A stretch of DNA of 64,000 nucleotides from Synechococcus sp. MW101C3 (lineage in GTDB: Bacteria > Cyanobacteriota > Cyanobacteriia > PCC-6307 > Cyanobiaceae). Location: contig NZ_NQKX01000004.1 of NCBI RefSeq assembly GCF_002252635.1, positions 186,001-250,000 on the forward strand, read 5' to 3'. Position numbers and translations under genes: made by a program. Shown one piece after another: positions 53,346 to 63,218 of this stretch. The notes below the pieces were generated by a model. That model did no database searches. It had not been told where the DNA came from and saw nothing but the letters and a program-made list of their open reading frames with translations. The number at the start of each line of letters is the position of its first letter. Within the stretch, counting starts at the first letter, position 1.

Positions 53346-54179
53346 TCACTGGCCGGCGGAGATGCGGGTCTGCAGCCAGGCCATCAGCCGATCCAGCACC
53401 AGGCCGATTGCACCGATCCAGATCACGCCGAGCACAATCTCGCCCACGTAGTTCTGCTGGTACGCATCCCAGATGAAGAAGCCGATGCCCACGGTGCCGG
53501 GCATCACGATCTCGGCGGCGATGATCGCCAGCCAGGCCAGGCCGATCGAGATGCGCAGGCCGGTGAAGATGTAGGGGAGAGCCGAAGGAATCAGCACCTT
53601 GGTGAAGAAGCGCCGGCTCGACATCTGCAGCACCAGGGCGACGTTGCGGTAGTCCTGCGGGATCTGACGCACCCCTTCCGCTGTGTTGATCAGGATCGGC
53701 CACACCGCGGTGATGAAGATCACGAAGATGGCGGCCGGTTGGTTCTTCTGAAACAGCACCAGGGCGATCGGCACCCAGGCCAGCGGCGCCACCATGCGCA
53801 GGAACTGGAACAGGGGATCGAAGGCGCGGTTGATGCCGGGCTTCAGGCCGATCGTGATGCCCACGCCGATGCCGACGATGGCCGCCAGGGTGTAACCCTG
53901 AGCCACGCGGCCCAGGCTGGCCATGGTCTGCCAGAACAGGCCTTTGTCGAGGCCGCCGCGGTCATAGAAGGGATAAAAGATCAGGTTGCGGGTGCGTTCC
54001 TCGGTGAACAGGCTGGTGGGGGCCGGTAAAGCGATCAGCCCGGTCATCGAGAGGATCTGCCACACCAGTAGAAAACTGCCGACGCCAAGAAAGGGGGGCA
54101 GCCAGTTGCCCGTGTTGCGTAGCAGCTTGCTGAAGGGGCTGGCGGTGGCTCCCTTGCGGCCAGTGTTGATCGAAACCAT
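53346..54179 (-). CDS. nrtB: Nitrate ABC transporter permease NrtB
   Basis: The 277-residue permease has about six membrane helices and the BPD_transp_1 EAA loop: RISIGLAWLAIIAAEIVMPGTVGIGFFIWDAYQ. IPSALPYIFTGLRISIGLAW (about 196-215) is the contact site for the ATPases. It is the membrane part of the nitrate importer, between NrtA and NrtC. Gaps are 175 bases upstream and 67 downstream. Confidence 0.93.
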   Translation of the reverse strand: MVSINTGRKGATASPFSKLLRNTGNWLPPFLGVGSFLLVWQILSMTGLIALPAPTSLFTEERTRNLIFYPFYDRGGLDKGLFWQTMASLGRVAQGYTLAAIVGIGVGITIGLKPGINRAFDPLFQFLRMVAPLAWVPIALVLFQKNQPAAIFVIFITAVWPILINTAEGVRQIPQDYRNVALVLQMSSRRFFTKVLIPSALPYIFTGLRISIGLAWLAIIAAEIVMPGTVGIGFFIWDAYQQNYVGEIVLGVIWIGAIGLVLDRLMAWLQTRISAGQ

Positions 54180-54354
54180 GGAGTGTTGTGGGGAAGGAGT
54201 CGGCGTGAGGGCGGGAAAACCTGAAGAGGAATTTGCCGGGGAATCCGACGGGCGTCGGCCGGCCCTAGGAAAAGGATCCTGCGATGAGGGGGGTGTCGGC
54301 CGAAAACGTAGCGTCTCCGACCTTTGCCCCGAATGAACAAGCAGGCGGTGATTC

Positions 54355-55686
54355 CTACTTCTTGATCTTCAGGCTGTCGAGATAGGCCTGAGGATTTTCC
54401 GGGTCGTAGGTGATCCCGTCGAAGAAGGTTTCCTTGCCACGGCTGGAGCCGGTGGGGATCTCGGCGGCGGGCAGTCCGAGCTCCGTGGCGGCTTGGCGCC
54501 ACAGGTCTTCGCGTGTCACTTTGTCGTTGATGGCCTTAGCCTGCTCGATCGAATCCACCGCGCCGGGATAGAATTTCCAACGCAGTGATTCCAGCAGGAA
54601 CCAGAGTGTCAGGCTCTTGTAGGGGTAGGAGATCACGCCCCGATCGCTGGCCCAGTAGAGCGGACCCATGGCGGGATCGTTCTGGGTTTTCATGTCGGCG
54701 CCGAGCTTGTACTGCCCCTTGAGTGCCGCCTCTAGGATCGGCACGGGGATGTTGTACCACTTGCGGGAGCTGAGGATCCTGGCCACCTCGCTGCGGTTCT
54801 CGGCCTTGTCCATCCACTGCTGGGCCTCAATCAGTCCCTTGAGCAGGGCAACGGTGGCCTTGGGATGCTTGTCCACCCAGTCGGCACGAACGGCAAGATA
54901 TTCCTCCGGGTGCGCCTTCCAGATCTCTGCGGTGGTGGCGGCTAGATAGCCTTTGTTGTCTGCGACGATCCGTGAGGGCCAGGGATCACCGGTGGAGAAG
55001 GCCTCCATGCTGCCGTTGGTCATCCCCTGCAGGGTTTCGGTGGCCGGCACCGTCAGCAGCTCCACGTCGGTGTCGGGATTGATGCCGCCGGCAGCCAGCC
55101 AGTAGCGGATCCAGAGATCCTGGTTGGCCTTCGGAAAGGTGTAGGAAGCGCGGAACTTGCGGCCCTCCTTCTTGGCGAAATCCCGGAAGAATGTTCCTGC
55201 CGCCTTGACGTCGTAAGTGAGGTTGGCGTCCTTGACGCTGTTGGCTGCGGCGATGCCGTTCCCCTGGCTCATCAGCATCGCCAGGACATACATCGGCACC
55301 TTGCGGCCGTTGGTGAGAGCGCCCTCGCTGATCATCTGGGGCATGGGCATCTGCCACTGGCCGCCGTCGATGCCCCCGCCAGCTGAGCCGAGCACCACGT
55401 TGTCGCGGGCGGAGGGCCAGCTGGCCTGCTTGGTGAGCTTCACGTCCAGGCCATGCTTGGCGAAGAAGCCCTTCTCCACGGCCACCACCAGCGGCGCGGC
55501 TTCCAGGATCGGGATGAAGCCGAGGCTGATCGTGTTGGTCTCGAGGTTGGCGTCGGCGATGACGGCTGCGGGTTTACCAGCGGTGCCCCCACCGGGTTCG
55601 GGCGGGTTGCCCAGGCAGCCGGCGAGCAGGGAACTGCCCAGCACGGCACTGCCCATCAGGGCGAGAAAACGGCGTCGTCTCGTCAT
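54355..55686 (-). CDS. nrtA: Nitrate-binding lipoprotein NrtA
   Basis: The 443-residue protein begins with a twin-arginine-like and lipoprotein signal (RRRRFLALMGSAVLGSSLLAGC, residues 3-24; lipobox LLAGC). The rest is the NrtA fold: ISLGFIPILEAAPLVVAVEKGFFAKHGLDVKL (about 53-84), GGGIDGGQWQMPMPQMISEGALT, and RYWLAAGGINPDTDVELLTVP. NrtA captures nitrate or nitrite in the periplasm. No perfect NtcA site (GTA-N8-TAC) was found in the 220 bases before its start. Confidence 0.95.
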   Translation of the reverse strand: MTRRRRFLALMGSAVLGSSLLAGCLGNPPEPGGGTAGKPAAVIADANLETNTISLGFIPILEAAPLVVAVEKGFFAKHGLDVKLTKQASWPSARDNVVLGSAGGGIDGGQWQMPMPQMISEGALTNGRKVPMYVLAMLMSQGNGIAAANSVKDANLTYDVKAAGTFFRDFAKKEGRKFRASYTFPKANQDLWIRYWLAAGGINPDTDVELLTVPATETLQGMTNGSMEAFSTGDPWPSRIVADNKGYLAATTAEIWKAHPEEYLAVRADWVDKHPKATVALLKGLIEAQQWMDKAENRSEVARILSSRKWYNIPVPILEAALKGQYKLGADMKTQNDPAMGPLYWASDRGVISYPYKSLTLWFLLESLRWKFYPGAVDSIEQAKAINDKVTREDLWRQAATELGLPAAEIPTGSSRGKETFFDGITYDPENPQAYLDSLKIKK

Positions 55687-56957
55687 TGGGATTTGGGTAG
55701 GGAGAAGTTTGGCGACGACTGGATTTCAGGTCCAGGATTTCAAGGCTTGATCGGAGCCAAGATCACGAAGAATTACGGCCAGGCGGCAAAGGATGGATGG
55801 CCGAATGGGCGGCCCTAGGGATGGATCATGGGTCACCGTTGCGGCGGTCGAGAGAAGTTAATGGCTGGGAGAGGCGGTTGGGTATTTCGGTAACGCAGAA
55901 ATGCGAATGGAACCGATCAGCCCAGCCTATGGATCCAAGTCCGCCCACCAGAACAGTGGGTGCTCCAGCAAGTCTGTCCAGGGGTGTTCACCGGGTTTGC
56001 GCCGTTCCCCTGGCGCCGCCGCCGTCAACGCAGTGCTTGATGGCGATGAGGCGGCAGCAGGTCAAGATCTGCCTTCCGCAGGATCGTCTCTGCCGTCTTT
56101 TGGTGGCTCAGTGCTTTGGTGATACACACGCGCGCCGATCTGGTGCGGCAGATGCTGAAGGCCGGTGTCGACGGGCCTCAACCGCCTGATCCCGAGCAGG
56201 CTGATGGTCTGGGCGGTCTGGCTGCGGAGTGAGTCAGCCACTTCCTCCTGCGAGGGTGTCACCTCCACCCTCAGGGTTCGTGTCAGACAAATCCTTACGG
56301 TGGGTTGCCACTCTGGGCTCAGTCAGGGGTGGCAAAAGGCCGCCAGGTTCAGTCAATCCGATTGTGCCGACACCTTCATCCTGCGCTCATGGGTAGGCAT
56401 TGGCGTACCCATCATTCGCTCTCTGGCAGTGAATCGACGGCGTCATCCTTCAGCACTCCAGAGTGAGCTGAAGGGTCTGCATGGGTGGCTCGATCGCCCT
56501 GGAGTGCGGCAGCGAACGACATGGGGAAATTGAATCCATCGGTGCAAGATCGCCTCTCAATGGGCGCAAGTCCGCCCGGGTGATGGCTGTCTGCTTGCCG
56601 CCAGACGGTCTCCACCCTGTCCCCAACCGATGGGATCTGCCGTCTGCGTGGCGCAATGCCTGACTGCCAGAGAGGTTGCGAAGGCCGGGCTTGCTGGCGG
56701 TTTCGGGGTGATTGACTCAGAGCCTCAGTGAGCGTGATGAATGGTGAGGCGATCTGATTGAGATCGAGAACGACGAGGATTGTGCTCATTTTCGGGCAGC
56801 GGCGCACACACCACAGGGTTCAACATGCAGGCATTCAGCCCCGTTGATGCAAATCGCACCGACGGTGCCCACCTCGATCTGTTCACCTTCGTTTCTCGTG
56901 CCTCTGGCCGCGCTTGCGGCAGCGGCGTAGTTTGCCCGTGCTGTTGGTTGCAGGAGC
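55687..56957. other. 1.27-kb region without convincing gene
   Basis: No open frame here has the features of a protein: all are short, overlapping on both strands and without recognisable domains. The region is of mixed GC and contains a long imperfect hairpin at 56595-56656. The nrtA promoter must be within its first few hundred bases. It may be a decayed insertion, an RNA gene or gene remnants. Confidence 0.5.
56595..56656. repeat. Long imperfect hairpin in non-coding region
   Basis: TTGCCGCCAGACGG (56595-56608) pairs with a copy spread over 56640-56656 (CCGTC, TGGCG, CAA with small bulges) around a 31-base loop. Such structures occur in small RNAs and in palindromic repeats. No second copy was recognised in the window. 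Confidence 0.45.
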
Positions 56958-57845
56958 GTGAGAGCGGTCACGGGCGCCACTTCAGCCATTGCCGCCTGGA
57001 GTGCGTGCGGGCGACGCGTCAGCCTGGCCACCTGCCATGGCAAGGAACGGGTGATCGCCCGGCCGCTGCGCCGGGCCCTCGGCGTGGAGCTGGTGCTCGC
57101 CGCGGGCTTTGACACCGACAGCCTCGGCACCTTCTGCGGCGAACGGCCCCGCCCGGCGGATGCCGCCACCACCTGTCGCCTCAAGGCGGAGGCGGGCATG
57201 GCGGCCACCGGCCTCGACCTCGGCCTGGCCAGCGAAGGCAGCTTCGGGCCCCATCCGGCGATGCCTTTTCTGCCCCTGGCCACCGAGTGGATGACCTGGG
57301 TGGACCGTCGCCACGATCTGGTGATCACCGAGCGGCTGAGCGGCTGCCGCACGAACTTCGACCATTGCACCGCGGCCCCTGGCACGCCGCTGGAGGCCTG
57401 GCTGACCCGCATCGGCTTCCCGCGCCATGCCGTGATCGTGCGTCCGCATCAGCCCAGCGCTGAGCCGTTCCTGCGCAAGGGGGTGTGCGGCGCCGCGGAG
57501 CTGACGCAGGCGATCGACAAGGCCAGCACCGCGTCCGCTGATGGCCTGGCGCTGGTGGAAACGGACATGCGGGCCCACTGCAACCCCACGCGCATGGCCT
57601 CGATCCGCGCCCTCACCTTCCGGCTGGCGCGGCGCATCGCCACCCCCTGCCCCGCCTGTGGGGCACCCGGCTGGGGGCCGGTGGAGTCCCTGCCGGGACT
57701 GCCCTGCGGCTGGTGCGGCAGTCCCACCTCGCTGCTGCGGGCGGAGCGTTTCGGCTGCGTTCGCTGCGGGGCCAGCGAGGAGCATCCGCGCAGGGATGGG
57801 CTGTTGCAGGCCGATCCGCAGCACTGCCCTTACTGCAACCCCTGA
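56958..57845 (+). CDS. DUF6671-type protein
   Basis: The 295-residue protein has the family opening VSLATCHGKERVIARPLRRALGVELVL (about 21-47) and FDTDSLGTFCGERPRP, then RLKAEAGMAATGLDLGLASEGSFGPHP and FLRKGVCG. The C-terminus carries two zinc-ribbon-like pairs: CPACGAPGWG and CGWCGS, plus CVRCG and CPYC. The function is unknown. The start GTG 56958 is uncertain; the conserved part begins about residue 20. It precedes flv3 by 135 bases. Confidence 0.75.
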   Translation: MRAVTGATSAIAAWSACGRRVSLATCHGKERVIARPLRRALGVELVLAAGFDTDSLGTFCGERPRPADAATTCRLKAEAGMAATGLDLGLASEGSFGPHPAMPFLPLATEWMTWVDRRHDLVITERLSGCRTNFDHCTAAPGTPLEAWLTRIGFPRHAVIVRPHQPSAEPFLRKGVCGAAELTQAIDKASTASADGLALVETDMRAHCNPTRMASIRALTFRLARRIATPCPACGAPGWGPVESLPGLPCGWCGSPTSLLRAERFGCVRCGASEEHPRRDGLLQADPQHCPYCNP

Positions 57846-57980
57846 GGGCGGGGCCCGCCCGGCGTTGATCGTCCTGGCCTGTGGCGGGCATTAGGAGCTC
57901 CAATCGAACACACGACCTGCTTCCCCGCCGCTGTTCTTAGGTTGAGCGCCACCGACCCGTTCTCTCCCGAGGCACCAGGC

Positions 57981-59735
57981 ATGACACCCGTCGCCACGGC
58001 CGCTGCGCCCCCCGCCCCGCCCCGCCTTTCGTTGCAGTGCGAGCCGATCGGGCCCGACACCACCACGCTCCGCTCGCTCGACTGGGACCGCAGCCGCTTC
58101 GACATCGAGTTCGGCCTTCGCAACGGCACCACCTACAACGCCTTTCTGGTGCGGGGGGAACGCACCGCCCTGATCGACACCAGCCACGCCAAGTTTGAGG
58201 ACACCTGGCTGCCGCTGCTGGAGCAGCAGATCGATCCAGCCGCGATCGATTTCCTGATCGTGTCCCACACCGAACCCGACCACTCCGGCCTGATCGGCGC
58301 CCTGCTCGACCGCAACCCGGAGATCGAGATCGTGGCCTCCAAGGTGGCGATCGCCTACCTGGCCGACCAGGTGCACCGCCCCTTCCGCAGCCGCGCGGTG
58401 AAAAGCGGGGAGGAGCTCGATCTGGGCACGAACCCCGAGAGCGGTGTGGCGCACCGCTTCGAATTCCTCAGTGCCCCCAACCTGCACTGGCCCGACACGA
58501 TCTTTTCGTTCGATCACGGCACCCGCATCCTCTACACCTGTGATGCCTTCGGCCTCCATTACTGCGGCAACGACGTCTTCGATAGCGATCCCGGCGCCAT
58601 CGCTCCCGACTTCCGCTTCTATTACGACTGCCTGATGGGCCCCAACGCCCGCAGCGTGCTGCAGGCGCTCAAGCGCATGGACGCTCTGCCCGAGATCGCC
58701 ATGATCGCCACCGGCCACGGGCCACTGCTGCGTGAGCACCTGCGCCTCTGGATCGGCGACTACCGCGACTGGAGCAGCCAGCGCAGCGCCGGCGAAACCT
58801 ATGCGGCGGTCTGTTATGTGAGCCAGTACGGCTTCTGTGACCGGCTCAGCCAGGCGATCGCCCGCGGCATCGGCAAGGCGGAGGCCCAGGTGCAGCTGGT
58901 GGATCTGCGCGCCTCCGATCCTCAGGAATTGGCCGCCCTGGTGGGGGAGGCCAGTGCCGTGGTGGTGCCCACCTGGCCCGCCAACCCCGATGGGGACCTG
59001 CAGCAATCGATCGGCACGCTGCTGGCGGCGCTCAAGCCCAAGCAGTGGGTGGCCTGCTACGACGCCTTCGGCGGCAACGATCAACCGATCGACAGCGTGG
59101 CCAGCCAGCTGCGTGGCCTGGGCCAGAAGGAGGCCTTTGCGCCGCTGCGCATCCGCCAGGCCCCCGATGGCAACGATTACCAGCGGTGCGAAGAGGCCGG
59201 CACCGACCTGGGCCAGCTGCTCACCAAGGCGAAAACGATCGCTGCCATGAAGGCGATCGACGCCGATGTGGACAAGGCGCTGGGGCGGCTCAGCGGTGGG
59301 CTTTACATCGTGACCGCCCGCCAGGAGGAACGCAGCAGCGCCATGGTGGCCAGCTGGGTGAGCCAGGCCAGCTTCGATCCACCGGGCCTCTCGATCGCCG
59401 TGGCCAAAGATCGCGCCATCGAGGCGCTGATGCAGGTGGACGACCGCTTCGTGCTCAACATCCTGCGCGAAGACAACTACCAGTCCCTGCTGCGCCATTT
59501 CCTCAAGCGCTTCCCCCCCGGCGCCGACCGCTTCGCCGGGGTGCCCACCCTTGAGGGCGCTGCCGCCGGTGGTCCGGTGCTGAGCGATGCCCTCGCCTTC
59601 CTGGGCTGCCGGGTGGTGCAGCGCATGGAAACCCCCGACCACTGGATCATCTACGCCGCAGTGGAGGAGGGCACGGTGTCCGACACCGAAGCCGCCACGG
59701 CCGTGCATCACCGCAAGGTGGGGAACCATTACTGA
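57981..59735 (+). CDS. flv3: Flavodiiron protein Flv3
   Basis: Flv3 with Flv1 reduces O2 to water with electrons from photosystem I in the cyanobacterial Mehler-like reaction. The 584-residue protein has the metallo-beta-lactamase di-iron domain with intact ligands SHTEPDHSG (His-x-Glu-x-Asp-His, about 94-102), a flavodoxin domain (about 265-405) and the cyanobacterial C-terminal flavin-reductase domain (SAMVASWVSQASFDPPGLSIAVAKDRAIEAL). ATG 57981 has GAGG eight bases upstream; a TTG at 57942 would add 13 residues. Its stop overlaps flv1 by one base. Confidence 0.93.
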   Translation: MTPVATAAAPPAPPRLSLQCEPIGPDTTTLRSLDWDRSRFDIEFGLRNGTTYNAFLVRGERTALIDTSHAKFEDTWLPLLEQQIDPAAIDFLIVSHTEPDHSGLIGALLDRNPEIEIVASKVAIAYLADQVHRPFRSRAVKSGEELDLGTNPESGVAHRFEFLSAPNLHWPDTIFSFDHGTRILYTCDAFGLHYCGNDVFDSDPGAIAPDFRFYYDCLMGPNARSVLQALKRMDALPEIAMIATGHGPLLREHLRLWIGDYRDWSSQRSAGETYAAVCYVSQYGFCDRLSQAIARGIGKAEAQVQLVDLRASDPQELAALVGEASAVVVPTWPANPDGDLQQSIGTLLAALKPKQWVACYDAFGGNDQPIDSVASQLRGLGQKEAFAPLRIRQAPDGNDYQRCEEAGTDLGQLLTKAKTIAAMKAIDADVDKALGRLSGGLYIVTARQEERSSAMVASWVSQASFDPPGLSIAVAKDRAIEALMQVDDRFVLNILREDNYQSLLRHFLKRFPPGADRFAGVPTLEGAAAGGPVLSDALAFLGCRVVQRMETPDHWIIYAAVEEGTVSDTEAATAVHHRKVGNHY

Positions 59736-61585
59736 TGGCTGATCTCGTTCTTGATCCCACCATTCCGGCCGCGGAAGTGATCGACCGCAGCGTCATCGCC
59801 ATTCCGCTGGAAGACGGCCTGACCTGCCTGCGCTGCCTCAGCCCCAAGCGGCTGCGTTTCGAGGTGGAGTACGGCCTAGAGCGCGGCACCAGCGCCAATG
59901 CCTTCCTGTTCGCCGGTGGTGTCAACAATGCCCAGCGGGAGATCCCGCCGGTGCTGGTGCATCCCCCGGGCGCTTCCTTCACGGCGCCGTTCCTGGCCCA
60001 GCTGGCCGCCATGGTGCCTGCGCAGGCGCCGCTCAAGGTGGTGGTCGGTCACGTCAACCCCAACCGGGTGGCGCTGCTGCGCGAGCTGGCGGCCGCCTGG
60101 CCCGCCCTGATGCTGGTGGCCTCCAACACGGGCGCCCGGCTGGTGGAGGAGCTGTGGCAGCAACGCCGGCCCCCGGCTCCGGGCAGCGAGGCGGAGGAGC
60201 CGCCGCTGCCTGCCCTGCCGCCGATCGATGTGGTGAAGCAGGAGGTCAGCCGCGAGCTGGCCAACAGCTTCCGCCTCACCCTGCTGCCCGCCCCCACGCC
60301 CCGCTGGCCCGGCGCCCTGATCGCCTTCGAGGAGCGCACCGGCCTGCTGATGAGCGGCAAGTTCTTCGCCGCCCACCTCTGCAGCGAGGCTTATGCCGAG
60401 GCCAACCGCGACAGCACCGAGGAAGACCGGCGTCACTTCTACGACTGCCTGATGGCGCCGATGGCCCGCCAGGTGGAAACGGTGGTCGACCGGCTCGATG
60501 AGCTGGAGATCCGCACGATCGCGCCCGGCCATGGCCCGGCGATCACCGAGAGCTGGCGCAGCCTGCTGGCCGATTACCGGCGCTGGGGCGAGAACCTCGA
60601 GAAAACCCGCCTGTCGGTGGCGCTGCTCTACGCCAGTGCCTACGGCAACACCGCCGCCCTCGCCGATGCCATCGCCCAGGGCGTGGCGCGCACGGGCGTG
60701 CGGGTGGAGAGCATCAACTGCGAGTTCGCTCCCCCCGACCAGTTGCTCGAAGCGATCCGCAGCTGCGATGCGGTGCTGATCGGCTCCCCCACCCTGGGCG
60801 GCCACGCCCCCACGCCGATCGTTTCGGCGCTCGGCACCCTGCTGGCCGAAGGCGACCGCGCCCGGCCTGTGGGGGTGTTCGGCAGCTTCGGCTGGAGCGG
60901 AGAAGCCATCGATCTTCTGGAAACCAAGCTGCGGGATGGCGGCTTCCGCTTCGCCTTCGAGCCGATCCGGGTGAAGTTCAGCCCCGATCCGCCCACGCTC
61001 AAGCGCATGGAGGAAACGGGCACGGCCCTGGGGCGGCAGCTGCTCAACCAGCAGAAGCGTCAACGCCGCGTGGTGGCCGGCGGCCTCAGCGAAAGCCGCA
61101 GCAACCCGGCGGTGCTGGCCCTCGGGCGCGTGGTGGGCTCGCTCTGTGTGCTCACCTGCGTGAAGGGAGAAGGGGCGGCCGCCCTGAGCGGCGGCATGGT
61201 GGCCAGCTGGGTGAGCCAGGCCAGCTTCACCCCGCCCGGCTTCACGGTGGCGGTGGCCCGGGATCGCGCCGTGGAGAGCCTGCTGCACGTGGGCGACCGC
61301 TTCGTGCTCAACGTGCTGGCCGAGGGACGCGAGAGCGGCCCGATGAAGCGCTTCCTGCAGCCCTACCCCCCCGGCGCCGACCGGCTGGCGGGTCTGGAGC
61401 TGGAGCAGAGCCCGGCGGGCCAGCCGGTGCTGCCCGAAGCACTGGCCTGGCTGGAGGCCAGCGTGAGCCAGCGGATGGAATGCGGCGACCACTGGCTGGT
61501 GTATGCCCAGGTGAGCCATGGCGGCCTGCTGGACGGCACCGGCGTCACCGCTGTTCACCAGCGCCGCAGCGGTGCCAGCTACTGA
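59735..61585 (+). CDS. flv1: Flavodiiron protein Flv1
   Basis: The 616-residue partner of Flv3 has the same three domains, but the canonical His-x-Glu-x-Asp-His ligands are replaced: GHVNPNRV (about 109-116) has Asn and Arg at the Glu, Asp and His places. This loss is known for Flv1/Flv2 and points to a heteromer with Flv3. The flavodoxin part has LLYASAYGNTAALADAIAQG and the reductase part GGMVASWVSQASFTPPGFTVAVARDRA. TGATG coupling to flv3 supports equimolar synthesis. Confidence 0.92.
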   Translation: MADLVLDPTIPAAEVIDRSVIAIPLEDGLTCLRCLSPKRLRFEVEYGLERGTSANAFLFAGGVNNAQREIPPVLVHPPGASFTAPFLAQLAAMVPAQAPLKVVVGHVNPNRVALLRELAAAWPALMLVASNTGARLVEELWQQRRPPAPGSEAEEPPLPALPPIDVVKQEVSRELANSFRLTLLPAPTPRWPGALIAFEERTGLLMSGKFFAAHLCSEAYAEANRDSTEEDRRHFYDCLMAPMARQVETVVDRLDELEIRTIAPGHGPAITESWRSLLADYRRWGENLEKTRLSVALLYASAYGNTAALADAIAQGVARTGVRVESINCEFAPPDQLLEAIRSCDAVLIGSPTLGGHAPTPIVSALGTLLAEGDRARPVGVFGSFGWSGEAIDLLETKLRDGGFRFAFEPIRVKFSPDPPTLKRMEETGTALGRQLLNQQKRQRRVVAGGLSESRSNPAVLALGRVVGSLCVLTCVKGEGAAALSGGMVASWVSQASFTPPGFTVAVARDRAVESLLHVGDRFVLNVLAEGRESGPMKRFLQPYPPGADRLAGLELEQSPAGQPVLPEALAWLEASVSQRMECGDHWLVYAQVSHGGLLDGTGVTAVHQRRSGASY

Positions 61586-62256
61586 GCCACTGACTGAGGC
61601 AGCGGCACGTTCGGCAGGGGCGAACGTGCCTCGCGGAAACAGGGCGCCTCGAACAGCCGGCGCTGGCTCAGGCTTTGCACCCGAGGGGGAACGCCCGGCT
61701 TGGAGTAGCGCAGCACGAAGATCTGGTCGAACTCCATCGCACCGATGGCGGGCATCGTCGCCCAGCCCAGCCCCCGGGCCAGTTCCGGCATGTGGCGGTG
61801 CTCCCAGAACAGCACCACGTTGCCGCCCTTGTAGGCCGGCTGGCTGAGGATCTCCTGCCCATCCATGAAGGAATCCTCCAGTGACGACTGGGCAATCGAA
61901 ATGTTGATTCCGGTGGCCACCCCCAGCGGCACGGCGCTCTGGTAGCTGCGGGCGTTCTTGCTGGATTCGGGGTTGAGGAAGAAGGTGCGGATGTGGGTCG
62001 GAGCCCCGAAGCAGGCGGGGAGGAGCCGGCCCAGGTTGATCGAGCGCAGGAAGCCGCGGGCCGAGAGGTTGTAGTTGCCATCGCCGGAGGCCACCTTGTC
62101 GCCGTGGCGCAGCAGGATCACCTGCCGGGGCAGCGCCCCCACAGGCGCGGCACCAAGGACGACGGCGGCCACAGCAACAGCGGCGGCCGCAGTGGCGCGG
62201 AGCCGCGGTCCGATGGTGGCCGCGGCACGGCGGCGGTGTGAACCCGGGAAGGCCAT
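61579..62256 (-). CDS. Histidine phosphatase superfamily protein, exported
   Basis: The 225-residue protein has a basic N-terminus and a hydrophobic signal (about 17-38, ending PVGALP). LRHGDK (about 43-48) carries the phospho-accepting His in an RHG motif; the second catalytic His is likely in [10 protein letters not shown]. Between them the usual Arg positions are present ([17 protein letters not shown]). Substrate unknown; periplasmic phosphate release is plausible. Its 3' end overlaps flv1 by seven bases. Confidence 0.78.
   Translation of the reverse strand: MAFPGSHRRRAAATIGPRLRATAAAAVAVAAVVLGAAPVGALPRQVILLRHGDKVASGDGNYNLSARGFLRSINLGRLLPACFGAPTHIRTFFLNPESSKNARSYQSAVPLGVATGINISIAQSSLEDSFMDGQEILSQPAYKGGNVVLFWEHRHMPELARGLGWATMPAIGAMEFDQIFVLRYSKPGVPPRVQSLSQRRLFEAPCFREARSPLPNVPLPQSVAQ
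61604..61630. terminator. Hairpin after flv1
   Basis: GGCACGTTCG (61604-61613) and CGAACGTGCC (61621-61630) are perfect 10-base arms with a 7-base loop, 18 bases after the flv1 stop and inside the 3' end of the convergent histidine phosphatase. No U-run follows. It may stop or stabilise the flv mRNA. Confidence 0.45.
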
Positions 62257-62472
62257 GGGCGGTGGGCTGTGAGCTGTGGGTCCGGCCGGAACAGACGCCT
62301 GCGGGCGCAGGGTCCCATGGTGGCAGTGCAGCAGGCTCGACCCGCGAGGGTGGCCGTTCCACCACAGCCTCCGAAGCGGCCTCATCCCAGCCTCCCCACA
62401 GGCCCGGGGCACCGCGCTGCGCCACCGTCGCCTTGCAACGGCCCACCTCCCATCCCACTGCACGCCGTCTCC

Positions 62473-63183
62473 ATGGACATCGCCAAACCCGGCACCCTCG
62501 CCAACCTCGAAGCGGCCTTCGGCGGCGAGAGCATGGCCAACCGCAAGTACCTTTTCTTCGCTGATGTGGCCAAGCAGCTCGGCAACAGCGAGCTGGCCCG
62601 CCTCTTCCGCGACACCGCCGCCCAGGAAACCGAGCACGCCTTCGCGCACTTCCGCCTGCTCCACCCCGAGCTGGTGGTGGCCGATCCCGCCGCGCTCTCA
62701 GAAGAAGCCAGACAACAGGTGCTGAGCCGCTGCCTGGAGCTGGCGATCGAGGGTGAAACCTACGAGTACACCACCATGTATCCGGAGTTCGCCGCCCAGG
62801 CCCGCGCCGATCGCGATGACGGTGCCGTGGCCGAATTCACCGAGCAGATCGCCGAATCCGAGCAGCATGCCGGCCTCTTCCGTCAGGCGGCCAGCAACTT
62901 CGGCCGGCTCACCCCGATCGAGCACCACCACGCCGACCGTTACAGCGTGGCCCTCGAAGCCCTTCAGGGCCAGGGCGCGGCCGGAGAAAGCGAGCCCGTG
63001 GCCGGCCTGTGGATCTGCAAGGTGTGTTCGGTGATCTACGACCCGGCCCTGGGCGATCCGGACTCAGGCATCGTCGCCGGCACGCCGTTCGAGGCCATCC
63101 CCGACAGCTGGGTCTGCCCGCTCTGCGGCACCCGCAAGGCCAATTTCATCCCCTACCGGGAGCCGGTGCTGCTGCCGGCCTGA
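62473..63183 (+). CDS. Rubrerythrin
   Basis: The 236-residue protein has a ferritin-like di-iron domain (about 1-165): Glu in [41 protein letters not shown] and [16 protein letters not shown]-terminal rubredoxin domain has [20 protein letters not shown] and [12 protein letters not shown], with four cysteines for iron. Rubrerythrins reduce H2O2 to water with electrons from the rubredoxin centre. It fits the redox surroundings of Flv1/Flv3. The start ATG 62473 opens the family's conserved N-terminus. Confidence 0.93.
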   Translation: MDIAKPGTLANLEAAFGGESMANRKYLFFADVAKQLGNSELARLFRDTAAQETEHAFAHFRLLHPELVVADPAALSEEARQQVLSRCLELAIEGETYEYTTMYPEFAAQARADRDDGAVAEFTEQIAESEQHAGLFRQAASNFGRLTPIEHHHADRYSVALEALQGQGAAGESEPVAGLWICKVCSVIYDPALGDPDSGIVAGTPFEAIPDSWVCPLCGTRKANFIPYREPVLLPA

Positions 63184-63218
63184 GCCGCCGAAACCGCTGG
63201 AGCGCGCTGCCGCGGCCA

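Noticed and set aside
55860-55910. Possible NtcA site before nrtA around GTATTTCGGTAAC
   Set aside because: Spacing is wrong: no GTA-N8-TAC can be formed without at least two mismatches.
56412-56807. 131-codon minus-strand frame in the nrtA upstream gap
   Set aside because: No domain, crosses the hairpin and overlaps other equally weak frames; treated as non-coding.
59876-62458. 860-codon open frame on the minus strand
   Set aside because: Antisense to flv1 and overlapping the histidine phosphatase in another frame; flv1 is certain.
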